Below are positions 41,884 through 51,055 of a DNA stretch of 64,000 bases, piece by piece. The notes under the pieces were generated by a model. That model was not told the DNA's origin. It was given only the letters and a program-made list of their open reading frames with translations, and searched no databases. Every line of letters starts with the position of its first letter. Within the stretch, counting starts at the first letter, position 1. The translations under genes and the position numbers were made by a program. Source of the stretch: Acidimicrobiales bacterium (lineage in GTDB: Bacteria > Actinomycetota > Acidimicrobiia > Acidimicrobiales > Aldehydirespiratoraceae); contig JAVJSI010000007.1 in NCBI GenBank assembly GCA_040219515.1, positions 186,001-250,000 of the forward strand, given 5' to 3'.

Positions 41884-42063
41884 ATGGGCGTCCCCGAATC
41901 GATCACCTGTGTGGACTGCGGCGGGCAGTGCGGCCGTATCACCTACGAACCCGACGAGGGATTCGAACCGGGCGACATCGTCGCCTATCGCTGCCGGGAC
42001 TGCCTCGATCGTTGGGACGTCGAGATCACCGCCGACGACATCGAGCAGGAACGACCGACATGA
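41884..42063 (+). CDS. Small zinc-ribbon protein
   Basis: This 59-aa protein has two CxxC pairs (CVDC near 9-12 and CRDC near 37-40) with an acidic body, a rubredoxin-like zinc ribbon. I do not recognise a named family. It would be missed by a 60-residue cutoff. Its stop overlaps the ATG of the methyltransferase gene by 3 nt (ATGA), and it diverges from rsmD across only 36 bp. A nucleic-acid or protein-binding adaptor role is possible. Confidence 0.7.
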   Translation: MGVPESITCVDCGGQCGRITYEPDEGFEPGDIVAYRCRDCLDRWDVEITADDIEQERPT

Positions 42064-42845
42064 CCACACAGGAACTGATCGAGATCGACGGCCACACGTT
42101 CGACCTCCGTCCGATCGAAGGACGACGCGGTATCGAGGGGGCGTTCACGCTGAAGAAGCCCCGCTGGACGCTCGATCGCTACCTCGGCCTCGCGGAGGAG
42201 TTCCAGGGCGCGAACGTCGTCGAACTCGGGCTCTGGGACGGCGGGTCCACAGCGTTTCTCGCTTCGGCATTCCAGCCCCGGTCGCTCGTCGGTTTCGAAC
42301 TGCACGAACGACCGCTCACGACGCTCGAGCGGTTCCTCGATGGCCATCCCCTCCGAGACTCGGTGCACGTCCACCTGGGAGTGGATCAAGCCGACGCGCC
42401 GGCCCTTCGCCGCTCGATCGACGCCGAGGTCGACGGTCCGCTCGACGTGGTCGTCGACGACGCCTCGCACCTTCTCGGTCCCACCGCTGCGTCCTTCGAC
42501 TGTCTCTTTCCGCTGCTTCGCCCCCACGGGGTCTACGTCATCGAGGACTGGTCCTGGGATCACCAACTCGCCTTCGGAATCCGCCAGAGCCTCGCCTCCG
42601 GCGAACTGGGAGCCGACGAGCTCCTCGAGACGAACAAGGGTGTCATCCCGGCATCCCCGCTGAGCCGCCTGATCATCGACATCATGCTGGCCACCGCGAA
42701 TCCCGACGGCATCGTGGAGGAGATCCGGGTGGAGCGAGGCTTCGCAGTCGTGCGTCGCGGGGCGACCGAACTCGACCCCGACGGCTTCTCGCTCCGTGAC
42801 CTCATCGGCGAGATAGGCCGTGAGGTCTCGCCTCGCCCCGACTGA
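42060..42845 (+). CDS. Class I SAM-dependent methyltransferase (TylF/CmcI-like)
   Basis: The 261-aa protein shows VVELGLWDGGST as SAM motif I, VVVDDASHLLGP and VYVIEDWSWDHQ, similar to macrocin/cephalosporin-type O-methyltransferases. The substrate is unknown. The ATG overlaps the zinc-ribbon stop. It is the last plus-strand gene of a two-gene unit that lies between rsmD and recG, both on the other strand. Confidence 0.83.
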   Translation: MTTQELIEIDGHTFDLRPIEGRRGIEGAFTLKKPRWTLDRYLGLAEEFQGANVVELGLWDGGSTAFLASAFQPRSLVGFELHERPLTTLERFLDGHPLRDSVHVHLGVDQADAPALRRSIDAEVDGPLDVVVDDASHLLGPTAASFDCLFPLLRPHGVYVIEDWSWDHQLAFGIRQSLASGELGADELLETNKGVIPASPLSRLIIDIMLATANPDGIVEEIRVERGFAVVRRGATELDPDGFSLRDLIGEIGREVSPRPD

Positions 42846-42860
42846 CCCGCCGGCGAGCGG

Positions 42861-44999
42861 TCAGCCCTTCATCAGGAACTCGGCCTCGTCGTCGCCGAGC
42901 AGCAACGCGATCTCGTCGTCGAGTTCGGGGTGCTCGGCCAACTCGGGGTCGATGTCGATGATCTGCGTCGCGACCTCGCGCGCCACGCCCACCCACTCGC
43001 GGTCGGTGACGAGTGATGCGAGGCGCAGGTCGTTCCGCCCCTTCTGACGCTCGCCCATGATCGTGCCCTCACCGCGGAGTCGGAGGTCGACCTCGGCGAG
43101 CAGGAAGCCGTTGGTCGACTCGACGAGCGCCTCCAGACGGGCCTCGCCGTCGCTCGTGGTCGGATCGCCGACGAGGAAACACCGGCTCGCGTCACGACCG
43201 CGACCGACGCGACCCCGGAGCTGGTGCAGCTGGGCGATTCCGAATCGATCGGCGTCGAGCACCACCATCGCGGTGGCGTTGGGAACGTCGACGCCCACCT
43301 CGATCACGGTCGTCGCAACGAGCACGTCGATCTCCCCCTCCCGGAACCGCTCCATGACCGCGCCCTTCTCGGCCGAGGGCATCTGGCCGTGGAGCAGCGC
43401 AACCCGCAGATCGTGGAGTTCGCCGCCGGTGAGCGACTCGTAGGTCTCGGTGGCGCTGCTGACATCGAGCGCCTCCGACTCGCCGATCAAGGGGCAGACG
43501 ACGTAGGCCTGCCGACCGGCGGCCACCTCGTCACGTACGGCATCCCACACCGCCGCCACATCGTCGTCGGTGCGAGCCCACGACGTGACGATGGGAGTAC
43601 GGCCCGGTGGGAGTTCATCGAGCTCACTGACGTCGAGATCGCCGTAGACCGTCATCGCCGCAGTACGGGGAATCGGTGTGGCCGTCATCACGAGCACATC
43701 GGGCGCCGCGTTCGCATCACCCTTGTCGCGCAACGCAGCGCGCTGCTCGACCCCGAAACGGTGTTGCTCGTCGATCACGACCACCCCGAGGGATGCGTAC
43801 TCGACCTTGTCCTGGATGAGCGCATGGGTGCCGATGACCAGGTCGACCTTGCCGGTGACGAGGTCGGCGAGGATCTTCCGCCGGTCGCCCGCCCCGACCC
43901 GATTGGTGAGCAGCTCGATCCGCAGCGGTCGGTCGCCCATCAGCGTGGTGGGGTCGGGCACCATCAGGTCGCGGAGCAGGGAACTCACGCCCAGGTGATG
44001 TTGCTCGGCGAGCACCTCGGTCGGTGCCATGAGCGCGCCCTGGTGGCCTCCCTGGATCGCGGCGAGCAGTGCGGTCACCGCCACGACCGTCTTGCCCGAT
44101 CCCACGTCGCCCTGCAGCAACCGGTGCATCGGCCGAGCGAGCGCCAGATCGGCCCCGATCTCGGCGATCGCCCGCTCCTGCGCAGCCGTGAGCGGGAACG
44201 GCAACCGCTCGTGGAAGCGCTCGACGAGCTCACCCGTCAGCGAGTGCGACAGGCCCGCGGTCTCACGCTCGATCCGCCGCTTGCGCCGGACCAGCTCGAG
44301 CTGGACCCGAAGGAGCTCGTCGAAAACCAGTCGTCGTCGCGCCTCGTCCTTCTCGGTCATCGATTCGGGATGGTGGATGCCGTTGAGCGCGGCGTCACGG
44401 GTGACGAAATCGAAGCGTTCGAGGACGGTGTTGGGCAGGGGGTCTGCGAACCCCCGCACCTCGGCCCGCTTCAACGCCTCCTCGATGAACGTCTGGAGGT
44501 CACGGGTGAGCAGGCCCGACTTCTCGGACTGTGGGTAGACGGGAATGATGCGACCGGTCTGATCGCCGACCAGGTCGACGATCGGGCCGGTCATCTGTCG
44601 ATTGCCGCGAAAGAAATCGCACTTGCCGTGGACCATGAGTGTCATGCCCGGTTGGAGCTGCTTCTCCCGCCAGCGCTGGTTGAAGAACGTCAGTGTGAGC
44701 TGGTGGCCGCCGTCGCCGATGACCACCTCGGTCAGAGTCCTCCGGCCCCGCAGCTGACGGGTCGAGCTGGTGCGGACCTCACCGAAGACAGTGGCCTCGT
44801 CGCCCTTCCGGAGGTCGGCGATCTTCGCCTCCCGGGTGCGGTCGAGATGGCGCCGCGGATAGTGCTGGAGCAGGTCGAGCACCGTGTGGATGTCGGCCGC
44901 TGCGAGCGACTTCTCCTTCTTCTCGCCCACGCCGCGGAGACGACTCACCGGCATGGCGGCCAGGTCCCGCAGCGTCAGCGGCGGGTCGCCGGCGGGCAC
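42861..44999 (-). CDS. recG: ATP-dependent DNA helicase RecG
   Basis: RecG reverses stalled forks and processes Holliday junctions. The 712-aa protein has an N-terminal wedge/OB region, Walker A LQGDVGSGKTVVAV, VVIDEQHRFGVEQR (motif II), MTATPIPRTAAM (motif III) and the RecG-specific C-terminal LRGRVGRGRDAS motif. The start is GTG, 6 bp after the DAK-family gene. Confidence 0.96.
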   Translation of the reverse strand: MPAGDPPLTLRDLAAMPVSRLRGVGEKKEKSLAAADIHTVLDLLQHYPRRHLDRTREAKIADLRKGDEATVFGEVRTSSTRQLRGRRTLTEVVIGDGGHQLTLTFFNQRWREKQLQPGMTLMVHGKCDFFRGNRQMTGPIVDLVGDQTGRIIPVYPQSEKSGLLTRDLQTFIEEALKRAEVRGFADPLPNTVLERFDFVTRDAALNGIHHPESMTEKDEARRRLVFDELLRVQLELVRRKRRIERETAGLSHSLTGELVERFHERLPFPLTAAQERAIAEIGADLALARPMHRLLQGDVGSGKTVVAVTALLAAIQGGHQGALMAPTEVLAEQHHLGVSSLLRDLMVPDPTTLMGDRPLRIELLTNRVGAGDRRKILADLVTGKVDLVIGTHALIQDKVEYASLGVVVIDEQHRFGVEQRAALRDKGDANAAPDVLVMTATPIPRTAAMTVYGDLDVSELDELPPGRTPIVTSWARTDDDVAAVWDAVRDEVAAGRQAYVVCPLIGESEALDVSSATETYESLTGGELHDLRVALLHGQMPSAEKGAVMERFREGEIDVLVATTVIEVGVDVPNATAMVVLDADRFGIAQLHQLRGRVGRGRDASRCFLVGDPTTSDGEARLEALVESTNGFLLAEVDLRLRGEGTIMGERQKGRNDLRLASLVTDREWVGVAREVATQIIDIDPELAEHPELDDEIALLLGDDEAEFLMKG

Positions 45000-45005
45000 C
45001 GGCGG

Positions 45006-46643
45006 CTACTCCAACCCGAAGTAGTACGGGTACAGGGGCTGACCACCGTCGTGCACCTCGACCTCGACCTCGGGGTGGTGCTCGGCGACCCACGCCTCGA
45101 TCGCCGCGGTCGCATCGTGATCGGCGTCGTCGCCCGCGATCATCGTGAGCAGCTCGTGGTCGTCGTCCAGGATGTGGGCCAGCAACGACGTGGCTGCGTC
45201 GACCATCGTGGCCTCGACCGCCCGGATGCCGTCACGGCAGATGCCGAGCCAATCGCCGGTGACGATCGGGCCGACCTCGGAGGTCGACTCCCGCACCGCC
45301 TGTGTCACCTCGCCGGCCACGACCGACGCGGCCGCCGCCGTCATGTTCGACGCGTTGGTGGCCGCACTCTCCTGCGGGTCGTAGGACATCAGGCACGCCA
45401 GAGCCTCGGCCACACCCTTGGTCGGAACGACGCGCACCGTGCGGCTGGTCTGGGCGTCGACCTGCTCGGCGACCGGGATGATGTTCTTGTTGTTGGGGAG
45501 GATGACGACCTCGGGGGCCGGCACCGACTCGACCGCGGCGACGAGCTCGGCGGTGGAGGGGTTCATCGACTGTCCACCGGCGACGACGGCGTGCACGCCC
45601 ATCGACCGCAGGATGGCCACCACGCCCTGGCCCACGCCGACGGCGACGACGGCGGTGGGAACCGGGTCGGCGGCGACCTCGGGCTCGCCCATCTCGGCCC
45701 GAACCCACTCGCGCTCCTCGAGTTCCTCGAGCAGATCGGTGACGCGGATCTCGTGGGGTCGGCCGACCGCGATGCCGCATTCGATGGCTGCGCCGATGTC
45801 GTCGCAGTGGATGTGGCAGTTGAAGATGCCGTCCCCTCCCACCACCACGATCGAGTCGCCCACCTCGGCCCATGCCGACTTGAAGCCGTCGATCGACGTG
45901 TCGGGCGCGTCGAGCAGGAACATCACCTCGTAGCGCAGGTCGGCGATCGAGGGTTCGTGATCGTCGTCCGCCGGCCGGCCCGGCTCGGCCAGGGGAGCCA
46001 CCGCGCTGGGCTCGGGCACGGGGCGATCGGCGATGACGTGGAGGGCCGCGTCGAGGAACAGGAGCAGACCCGAACCACCGGCGTCGACCACGCCCGCGTC
46101 GGCGAGCACCCGGAGCAGCGTCGGTGTGCGTTCGAGCGATGCGCCACCCTCCGCCCTCGCGGCGTCGAGCACGTCGACGAGCGGGGCACCGGTGTCCGCC
46201 ACTACTGCTGCGGCGGCGGCCGATTCGCGCACGACGGTGAGAATCGTGCCCTCCACCGGATTGCCGACGGCGCCGTAGGCCCCTTCGGCTGCAGCGGTCC
46301 AGGCTGCGGCGAACGTCGCGCCGTCGATGGCCTCGGCGCTGCCGACCACCCCGGCGAAACCGCGCAGGATCTGCGACATGATCACACCGCTGTTCCCCCG
46401 AGCACCCATGAGCGATCCGTGCGACACCGCAGTGCAGACCGCAGCGACGTCGGCATCCTCGGGTAGCTCGTCGAGCTCCTCGACCACCGATACCAGGGTC
46501 AGCGACATGTTCGTGCCGGTGTCGCCGTCGGGCACCGGGTAGACGTTGAGATTGTTGATCGACTCGCGGTGCGCCTGAAGTGCGTCGCGAAACGTCACCA
46601 CGAGGGCGCGGAGCGAGCGGGCGTCGAGGGTCTCATTCGGCAC
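45006..46643 (-). CDS. DAK/DegV-associated kinase, FakA-like
   Basis: This 545-aa protein begins with a DhaL-type nucleotide domain: NNLNVYPVPDGDTGTNM (the DxDxxT Mg-ADP site) and GARGNSGVIMSQ. A middle region and a C-terminal domain with YPYYFGLE follow, as in fatty acid kinase subunit A. FakA with FakB phosphorylates exogenous fatty acids for PlsX/PlsY, and the plsX-acpP genes nearby fit that. No fakB is in the window. The GTG start is at 46643. Confidence 0.88.
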   Translation of the reverse strand: MPNETLDARSLRALVVTFRDALQAHRESINNLNVYPVPDGDTGTNMSLTLVSVVEELDELPEDADVAAVCTAVSHGSLMGARGNSGVIMSQILRGFAGVVGSAEAIDGATFAAAWTAAAEGAYGAVGNPVEGTILTVVRESAAAAAVVADTGAPLVDVLDAARAEGGASLERTPTLLRVLADAGVVDAGGSGLLLFLDAALHVIADRPVPEPSAVAPLAEPGRPADDDHEPSIADLRYEVMFLLDAPDTSIDGFKSAWAEVGDSIVVVGGDGIFNCHIHCDDIGAAIECGIAVGRPHEIRVTDLLEELEEREWVRAEMGEPEVAADPVPTAVVAVGVGQGVVAILRSMGVHAVVAGGQSMNPSTAELVAAVESVPAPEVVILPNNKNIIPVAEQVDAQTSRTVRVVPTKGVAEALACLMSYDPQESAATNASNMTAAAASVVAGEVTQAVRESTSEVGPIVTGDWLGICRDGIRAVEATMVDAATSLLAHILDDDHELLTMIAGDDADHDATAAIEAWVAEHHPEVEVEVHDGGQPLYPYYFGLE

Positions 46644-46706
46644 GACAGCGGATCGTACCGGCCCGACGTCGCCCGTGTGACGTCCCCGCGGTTACCATTC
46701 CCAGCC

Positions 46707-46928
46707 ATGCAGGGTGTGATCAAGAGCTACGACCCAGGAACCGGCGACGGTGTCCTGATCAACGAAGCCGACCTCAACGACGTCGACCTCGCCGAGAACG
46801 CCCTCGAGGGCTCGGTCTTTCGCATGCTGCGCCAGGGCCAGCGGGTGAAGTTCGAACTCGACACCGACGGCCGGGCCACGCAGCTCCGCCTCGGTTCCGA
46901 GATCGACATGTCGACTCCCGACCTCTAG
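46707..46928 (+). CDS. Divergent cold-shock-like (CSD fold) protein
   Basis: The 73-aa protein starts MQGVIKSYDPGTGDGVLI, like a cold-shock domain, and continues with short beta strands (GQRVKFEL). However, RNA-binding aromatics such as the FGFI motif are not seen, so it may be an OB-fold relative without the usual RNA-binding face. Its TAG stop shares a CTAG with the stop of the convergent sulfotransferase gene. Confidence 0.78.
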   Translation: MQGVIKSYDPGTGDGVLINEADLNDVDLAENALEGSVFRMLRQGQRVKFELDTDGRATQLRLGSEIDMSTPDL

Positions 46929-47833
46929 CCCGACGGATCGAAGTACCCGAGGTCGACGACGAGATCCATCGCCCCGGTGCGTTCGAAGACCGTCCTCCAA
47001 CGCGCATCCGTCGCGTGGACCCATGGCGTGGGCTCACGAACGACCTCCTGACACCAACGAACCGTGTCGGGGTCGGGTGAGCCACCCAGCGCCTCGAATA
47101 GCCGGGTGAGCACCCCGGCCGGATCCGCGCAGAAATCCTCGTGGCGCATCATCAGCGACCGTTCCCCGAACCCCTCGGGCCCATCGACCATCATCGTTCT
47201 CACGGCATCCGCCCACACCAGCACGATCCGCTCCACATCCGACAGCGGAGCATCGAACTCGAGCCGGTCTCGGGCGATGAGCGCTTCACTCAGGCGGCGC
47301 ACCGACCACGGGTCGCGCGTCGATGCAACCGTGAAGACGGCATCGGCCGAGGGGTAACGATGAGAGGTTCGGCCACCGCGTCCGAGAATGTGGGAGCGGA
47401 CGACTTCACGCGGGTCGCGCACCGGCCACGCGAGCACCGACTCCGGTGCCAACCGGGCCAGCGTGTGCACCTTCGAGCCCATGCGCACGAACTTGGTCAC
47501 CTTCGGGCCCGGCGCACCCAACACCCGTTTCACGTACTCCTCGACGAACCCGGGCATGTCCTCGCGGCACTCCACCTCGGGGCGCGCCGGGCCGCCGTGG
47601 TTGAGAAGGGATTCGTCGACGGCACCGGGGGCCGCGGCGAGACCGGCGCGAACACCTCGCACTGCCGCGAAGAGATCGATCTGGTGAAGACCGCTGCCGC
47701 CACCGAGCGCGGCGCTCGACGGCACGTCGTTCAAGGGCTCGTAGTAGGTCTCGAAGCGCGGGTCGCGGACGAAGACGTCGAAGAGGACCGTCGTACCCGA
47801 CCGCCGCATTCCCTGGATGATCAGGTCGCGCAC
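46925..47833 (-). CDS. Sulfotransferase family protein
   Basis: This 302-aa protein begins with a phosphosulfate-binding loop MRRSGTTVLFDVF after an initial strand (DLIIQG), and has VTKFVRMGSK and VRDPREVVRSHIL, the 3'-phosphate region of PAPS sulfotransferases. The acceptor is unknown, possibly a cell-surface glycan, since a glycosyltransferase precedes it. The GTG start overlaps the glycosyltransferase end by 13 nt. Confidence 0.85.
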   Translation of the reverse strand: MRDLIIQGMRRSGTTVLFDVFVRDPRFETYYEPLNDVPSSAALGGGSGLHQIDLFAAVRGVRAGLAAAPGAVDESLLNHGGPARPEVECREDMPGFVEEYVKRVLGAPGPKVTKFVRMGSKVHTLARLAPESVLAWPVRDPREVVRSHILGRGGRTSHRYPSADAVFTVASTRDPWSVRRLSEALIARDRLEFDAPLSDVERIVLVWADAVRTMMVDGPEGFGERSLMMRHEDFCADPAGVLTRLFEALGGSPDPDTVRWCQEVVREPTPWVHATDARWRTVFERTGAMDLVVDLGYFDPSG

Positions 47834-48951
47834 AGGCGATCGACCGCGTTCCCGAATCGGTCCCAACGTTCGGCATGGCGCTCGAGATGGTCTTCCGGCA
47901 GCGGCCGGCCGCGGCGCTCGCCGACCAGCGCGAAGAGCCGGGCCAGCGATTCGACATCGGGCTCGTGCACGTCGATGCCGCATGGTCGCTTTCCGATGAC
48001 CCGGGAATCGGCCAGGAAGCAGTGATCACGATCGGCCGCGAAGTCGATGTAGGGCTCCATCCGGTTGAGCATGAGATCGAGCCCGAGCGCCTCCGCCTCG
48101 AAGAGATGCAGCCCGAGTCCCTCCCAGCGACTGACACCGACGATGACGTCGTGATGGCTGAGTAGATCGAGAAAGTCGGCTTCGTCCTCGTCGCCCACGA
48201 CCACATCGATCCGGGGGTCGCCCGGGCCGAGGTCCGCGATCGGCTCCGGATGCCGGTCGTAGCGCTGCGCCAGCTGACGAGAGTCGTCGGCGATCACGAG
48301 GTCACCTGTTCGCAACGGCCGTTGGGCCTTGACCGTCAGGCGAGCGTCGTCGGGCGCGCCGCGAACGAAGGCCTCGACCACCGGTCCGACCGACTTTCTG
48401 GCCCTGAGGTAGCCACCGGGGTAGACGAACCGCACACCACCGGCGATGTCCCTCGGTCTCGCCGCGGCGGCCAGCGACGGCAGCGCGCAGTAGGGGACGT
48501 CGCGCACGTCGGCGACACCGAGCGTGCGGTACCACTTCGCCGTGGGTCGATTCAGCGCGAAGTACCGATCGACGACCGGGGCAACCGCCGCCTGCTCCTT
48601 CGGGCCGAACGCCTCCCACATGAAGGTCCCGATGACCGCGACGCCGGCCGATCGAAGCGCGGCGAGACCGACCGTATCCAGGTTCTGGAAGACGATGGCG
48701 CAGTCGATTCCGGTGGTCGTTGCCCACTCGACATACTCGGCGGGCGGGATGGTGTGATTGCTCGCATGGGTCACGCGATCCTGGGCCCACACCGAGTCGG
48801 ACGCGATGAACGACGGTCGTTCGAAAGTCGATTCCGTCGGTCGGGCGAGCACGTGCGTCTCGTGGCCGCGCTCGTCGAGTGCCTGCCGGATCGTTCGCAT
48901 CACCGTTGCCTGGCCGCGATTGAACCAAAGGGAGACGAGACCGATCCGCAT
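47821..48951 (-). CDS. Glycosyltransferase, GT-B fold (GT4-like)
   Basis: This 376-aa protein has an N-terminal IGLVSLWFNRGQATVMRTI and a C-terminal nucleotide-sugar motif in SRWEGLGLHLFEAEALGLDL, an E-x7-E type typical of GT4 enzymes. Donor and acceptor are unknown. It is followed by a sulfotransferase, so the pair may make and sulfate a glycan. The ATG at 48951 has GGGAGACGAG-type sequence upstream. Confidence 0.83.
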   Translation of the reverse strand: MRIGLVSLWFNRGQATVMRTIRQALDERGHETHVLARPTESTFERPSFIASDSVWAQDRVTHASNHTIPPAEYVEWATTTGIDCAIVFQNLDTVGLAALRSAGVAVIGTFMWEAFGPKEQAAVAPVVDRYFALNRPTAKWYRTLGVADVRDVPYCALPSLAAAARPRDIAGGVRFVYPGGYLRARKSVGPVVEAFVRGAPDDARLTVKAQRPLRTGDLVIADDSRQLAQRYDRHPEPIADLGPGDPRIDVVVGDEDEADFLDLLSHHDVIVGVSRWEGLGLHLFEAEALGLDLMLNRMEPYIDFAADRDHCFLADSRVIGKRPCGIDVHEPDVESLARLFALVGERRGRPLPEDHLERHAERWDRFGNAVDRLCAT

Positions 48952-48996
48952 CGACCGTCGACCCTACCGTTGCGCCACTGCGCCGAGCCTCAGCTC

Positions 48997-50661
48997 CTAC
49001 ATCGCGGCGGCGATGCCGAGATCGGCGTAGCCCTGCTTTTCGTAGTTCGCGCGGAACATGTCACGGAGTTTGGTCGCGGCGTCGTCGTAGGCCTCGGGGT
49101 CGTCCCAGGTGTCGCGGGGGTTGAGGATGTCATCGTCGACACCGGCGCACGTCGTGGGCATCTTGACGCCCAGGATCGGCTGCACCTCGAGTTCGACATC
49201 GTCGAACTCGCCCTCGAGCGCCGCGTTGAGCAGGGCCCGGGTGGCCTTGAGCGACATGCGCTCGCCCTTGCCGTAGGGCCCACCGCTCCAGCCGGTGTTG
49301 AGCAGGATGCAGCGGGTCTCGTTCTCGGCCATCCGCTTGGCCAACAGTTCGGCGTAGACCGACGCCTTCTGCGACATGAAGGCGGCGCCGAAGCACGACG
49401 AGAACGACGGCTCGGGCTCGGTGACGCCGACCTCGGTGCCGGCCAGCTTCGAGGTGAAGCCCATGACGAAGTGGTACATGGTCTCCTCCTTGTCGAGGAT
49501 CGACACCGGGGGCAGCACGCCGAACGCGTCGGCGGTGAGCAGCACGATGGTCTCGGGATGCGGGCCCGAGGCGCCCTCTCGCACGTTGGGGTTGGTGGTC
49601 AGCGGGTAGGCGAACCGGGTGTTCTCGGTGATCGACCCGTCGGTGAGGTCGAACTCCTGTGGGTCGGTGTCCTCGATCGCCTTGCCGGGCAGCGCCGGCA
49701 CGTTCTCGATCATCGTCCCCTTCATCGACATCGCCGCCGCGATCACGGGCTCGTTGGACTTGTCGAGGTCGATGAGCTTGGCGTAGCAGCCGTCTTCGAA
49801 GTTCGAGATGCCCTTGTCGGTCCAGACGTGCTCGTCATCGCCGATCAGCTCACGGTCGGGATCGGCCGACAGCGTGGTCTTGCCGGTGCCCGACAGGCCG
49901 AACAGGATCGCCGTGTCGCCGCGCTTGCCGACGTTGGCCGAGCAGTGCATCGACAGCTGCCCCTTGGCCGGCAGGACGTAGTTCATGATCGTGAACATCG
50001 TCTTCTTGTTCACGCCGCAATAGTCGGCGGCGCCGAGCACGAGGCCGACACGACGCTCGATGTCGATGATCACGGCACGACCGCTGCGGGTGCCGTCACG
50101 CTCGGGGTCGCAGGTGAACGAAGGGACGTTGATGAGCGTCCAGCCGGCCTCGCCGCGGTCGGCGTCGTCGCGCACGTTCTTGGGGAACATGATGTTGCAG
50201 AAATAGGCGTGGGTGGCGTACTCGCCGACGAAGCGGTAGGGCTCGGAGAAGGTGGTGTCCCAGCCACAGAACACGTCGGTGACGTAGAGCTGCTGGTCGC
50301 GACCATTGAGGTGATCGATCACCCGGGGAAGCAACTCGTCGAACTGGACGGGATCGAACTTGGCGAACCCGTTCTTCCACCACACCGAGTCCGTGACGCT
50401 GTCGCGGTTGACGCAGAACGTGTCCTGCACCGGACGGCCGGTGCACTCGGGGTCGGAGAAGTAGACGAGCGGGCCATTGTCGCCCAGCGCGGTCGGGAAC
50501 GCCTTCTGGGCATCACTCGGACCGCCGAGCTCCACACGACCGCGATCGTTGGCGATCGCCTCCCGGAAGAGCTCGTCCTGGCTGAGGCCGTAACGCAGTT
50601 CGGGGCCTTTGAGGCCAAAGGCGTGCTCGAGTTGGGCTGCGGCGTCAGCGGCGCTGCTCAT
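48997..50661 (-). CDS. pckA: Phosphoenolpyruvate carboxykinase (ATP)
   Basis: PckA converts oxaloacetate and ATP to PEP, the entry to gluconeogenesis. The 554-aa protein has the ATP-type kinase loop GLSGTGKTTLSADP and NFEDGCYAKLIDL, plus the substrate motif RFVGEYATHAYF. GTP-type enzymes lack this layout. GGAGAG lies 6 nt before the ATG at 50661. An inverted repeat lies just upstream. Confidence 0.95.
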   Translation of the reverse strand: MSSAADAAAQLEHAFGLKGPELRYGLSQDELFREAIANDRGRVELGGPSDAQKAFPTALGDNGPLVYFSDPECTGRPVQDTFCVNRDSVTDSVWWKNGFAKFDPVQFDELLPRVIDHLNGRDQQLYVTDVFCGWDTTFSEPYRFVGEYATHAYFCNIMFPKNVRDDADRGEAGWTLINVPSFTCDPERDGTRSGRAVIIDIERRVGLVLGAADYCGVNKKTMFTIMNYVLPAKGQLSMHCSANVGKRGDTAILFGLSGTGKTTLSADPDRELIGDDEHVWTDKGISNFEDGCYAKLIDLDKSNEPVIAAAMSMKGTMIENVPALPGKAIEDTDPQEFDLTDGSITENTRFAYPLTTNPNVREGASGPHPETIVLLTADAFGVLPPVSILDKEETMYHFVMGFTSKLAGTEVGVTEPEPSFSSCFGAAFMSQKASVYAELLAKRMAENETRCILLNTGWSGGPYGKGERMSLKATRALLNAALEGEFDDVELEVQPILGVKMPTTCAGVDDDILNPRDTWDDPEAYDDAATKLRDMFRANYEKQGYADLGIAAAM

Positions 50662-50690
50662 GGGTTCTCTCCAAGGGAAGTATTATTCGT

Positions 50691-50709
50691 CGTGGGACGA
50701 TCCCCCACG
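50691..50709 (-). promoter_or_regulatory. Inverted repeat upstream of pckA
   Basis: CGTGGG-N7-CCCACG (50691-50709) lies 30 bp before the pckA start, directly upstream of an AT-rich TAATAC-like box on the minus strand. It could be an operator overlapping the promoter or a leader hairpin. Confidence 0.5.
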
Positions 50710-50788
50710 TTACCGAGATCGACGCAGCGTGGCCGACTCGGGCCGGCGTTTTGCGGCACGCCGACGCCGGAACGCGTAACGTCGGGCC

Positions 50789-51025
50789 ATGAGCGTCTCC
50801 GCCTACATCCTGATCCAGGCCGACGTCGGAACCGCCGTCGACGTCGCCACCGCGACCGCCGCGCTCGACTTCGTGGTGTCCGCCGAGGTGGCGATGGGCC
50901 CCTACGACGTCATCGCGCGAGCCCAGGCCGCCACGATGGACGAGTTGGGCAAGATCGTGGTCCACGCCGTCCAGGCCATCTCCGGCGTCGAACGCACGCT
51001 GTTGTGCCCGATCGTCAATGTCTGA
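50789..51025 (+). CDS. Lrp/AsnC ligand-binding (RAM) domain protein
   Basis: The 78-aa protein is a lone RAM domain (AYILIQADVG start, GPYDVIARAQ middle, VERTLLCPIVNV end), lacking the DNA-binding helix-turn-helix of full Lrp. Such proteins bind amino acids or oligomerise with regulators. Its stop lies within the tandem palindrome downstream. It diverges from pckA. Confidence 0.85.
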   Translation: MSVSAYILIQADVGTAVDVATATAALDFVVSAEVAMGPYDVIARAQAATMDELGKIVVHAVQAISGVERTLLCPIVNV

Positions 51026-51055
51026 GTAGACACTGTCTGAGTAGACAATGTCTGA
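51019..51055. repeat. Tandem 15-bp palindromic repeat between convergent genes
   Basis: Two copies of TGTCTGAGTAGACA, each a TGTCT/AGACA inverted repeat, occupy 51019-51032 and 51034-51047. A half copy follows at 51049-51055. The array covers the lrp-like stop and touches the convergent gene's stop. It could act as a bidirectional terminator or a binding site. Confidence 0.7.

Noticed and set aside
43224-46466. A plus-strand frame opposite recG and the FakA-like gene.
   Set aside because: Antisense shadow; both opposite-strand genes have complete domain sets.
51019-51055. Could be a tiny CRISPR array.
   Set aside because: Units are contiguous 15-bp repeats with no spacers and no cas genes.
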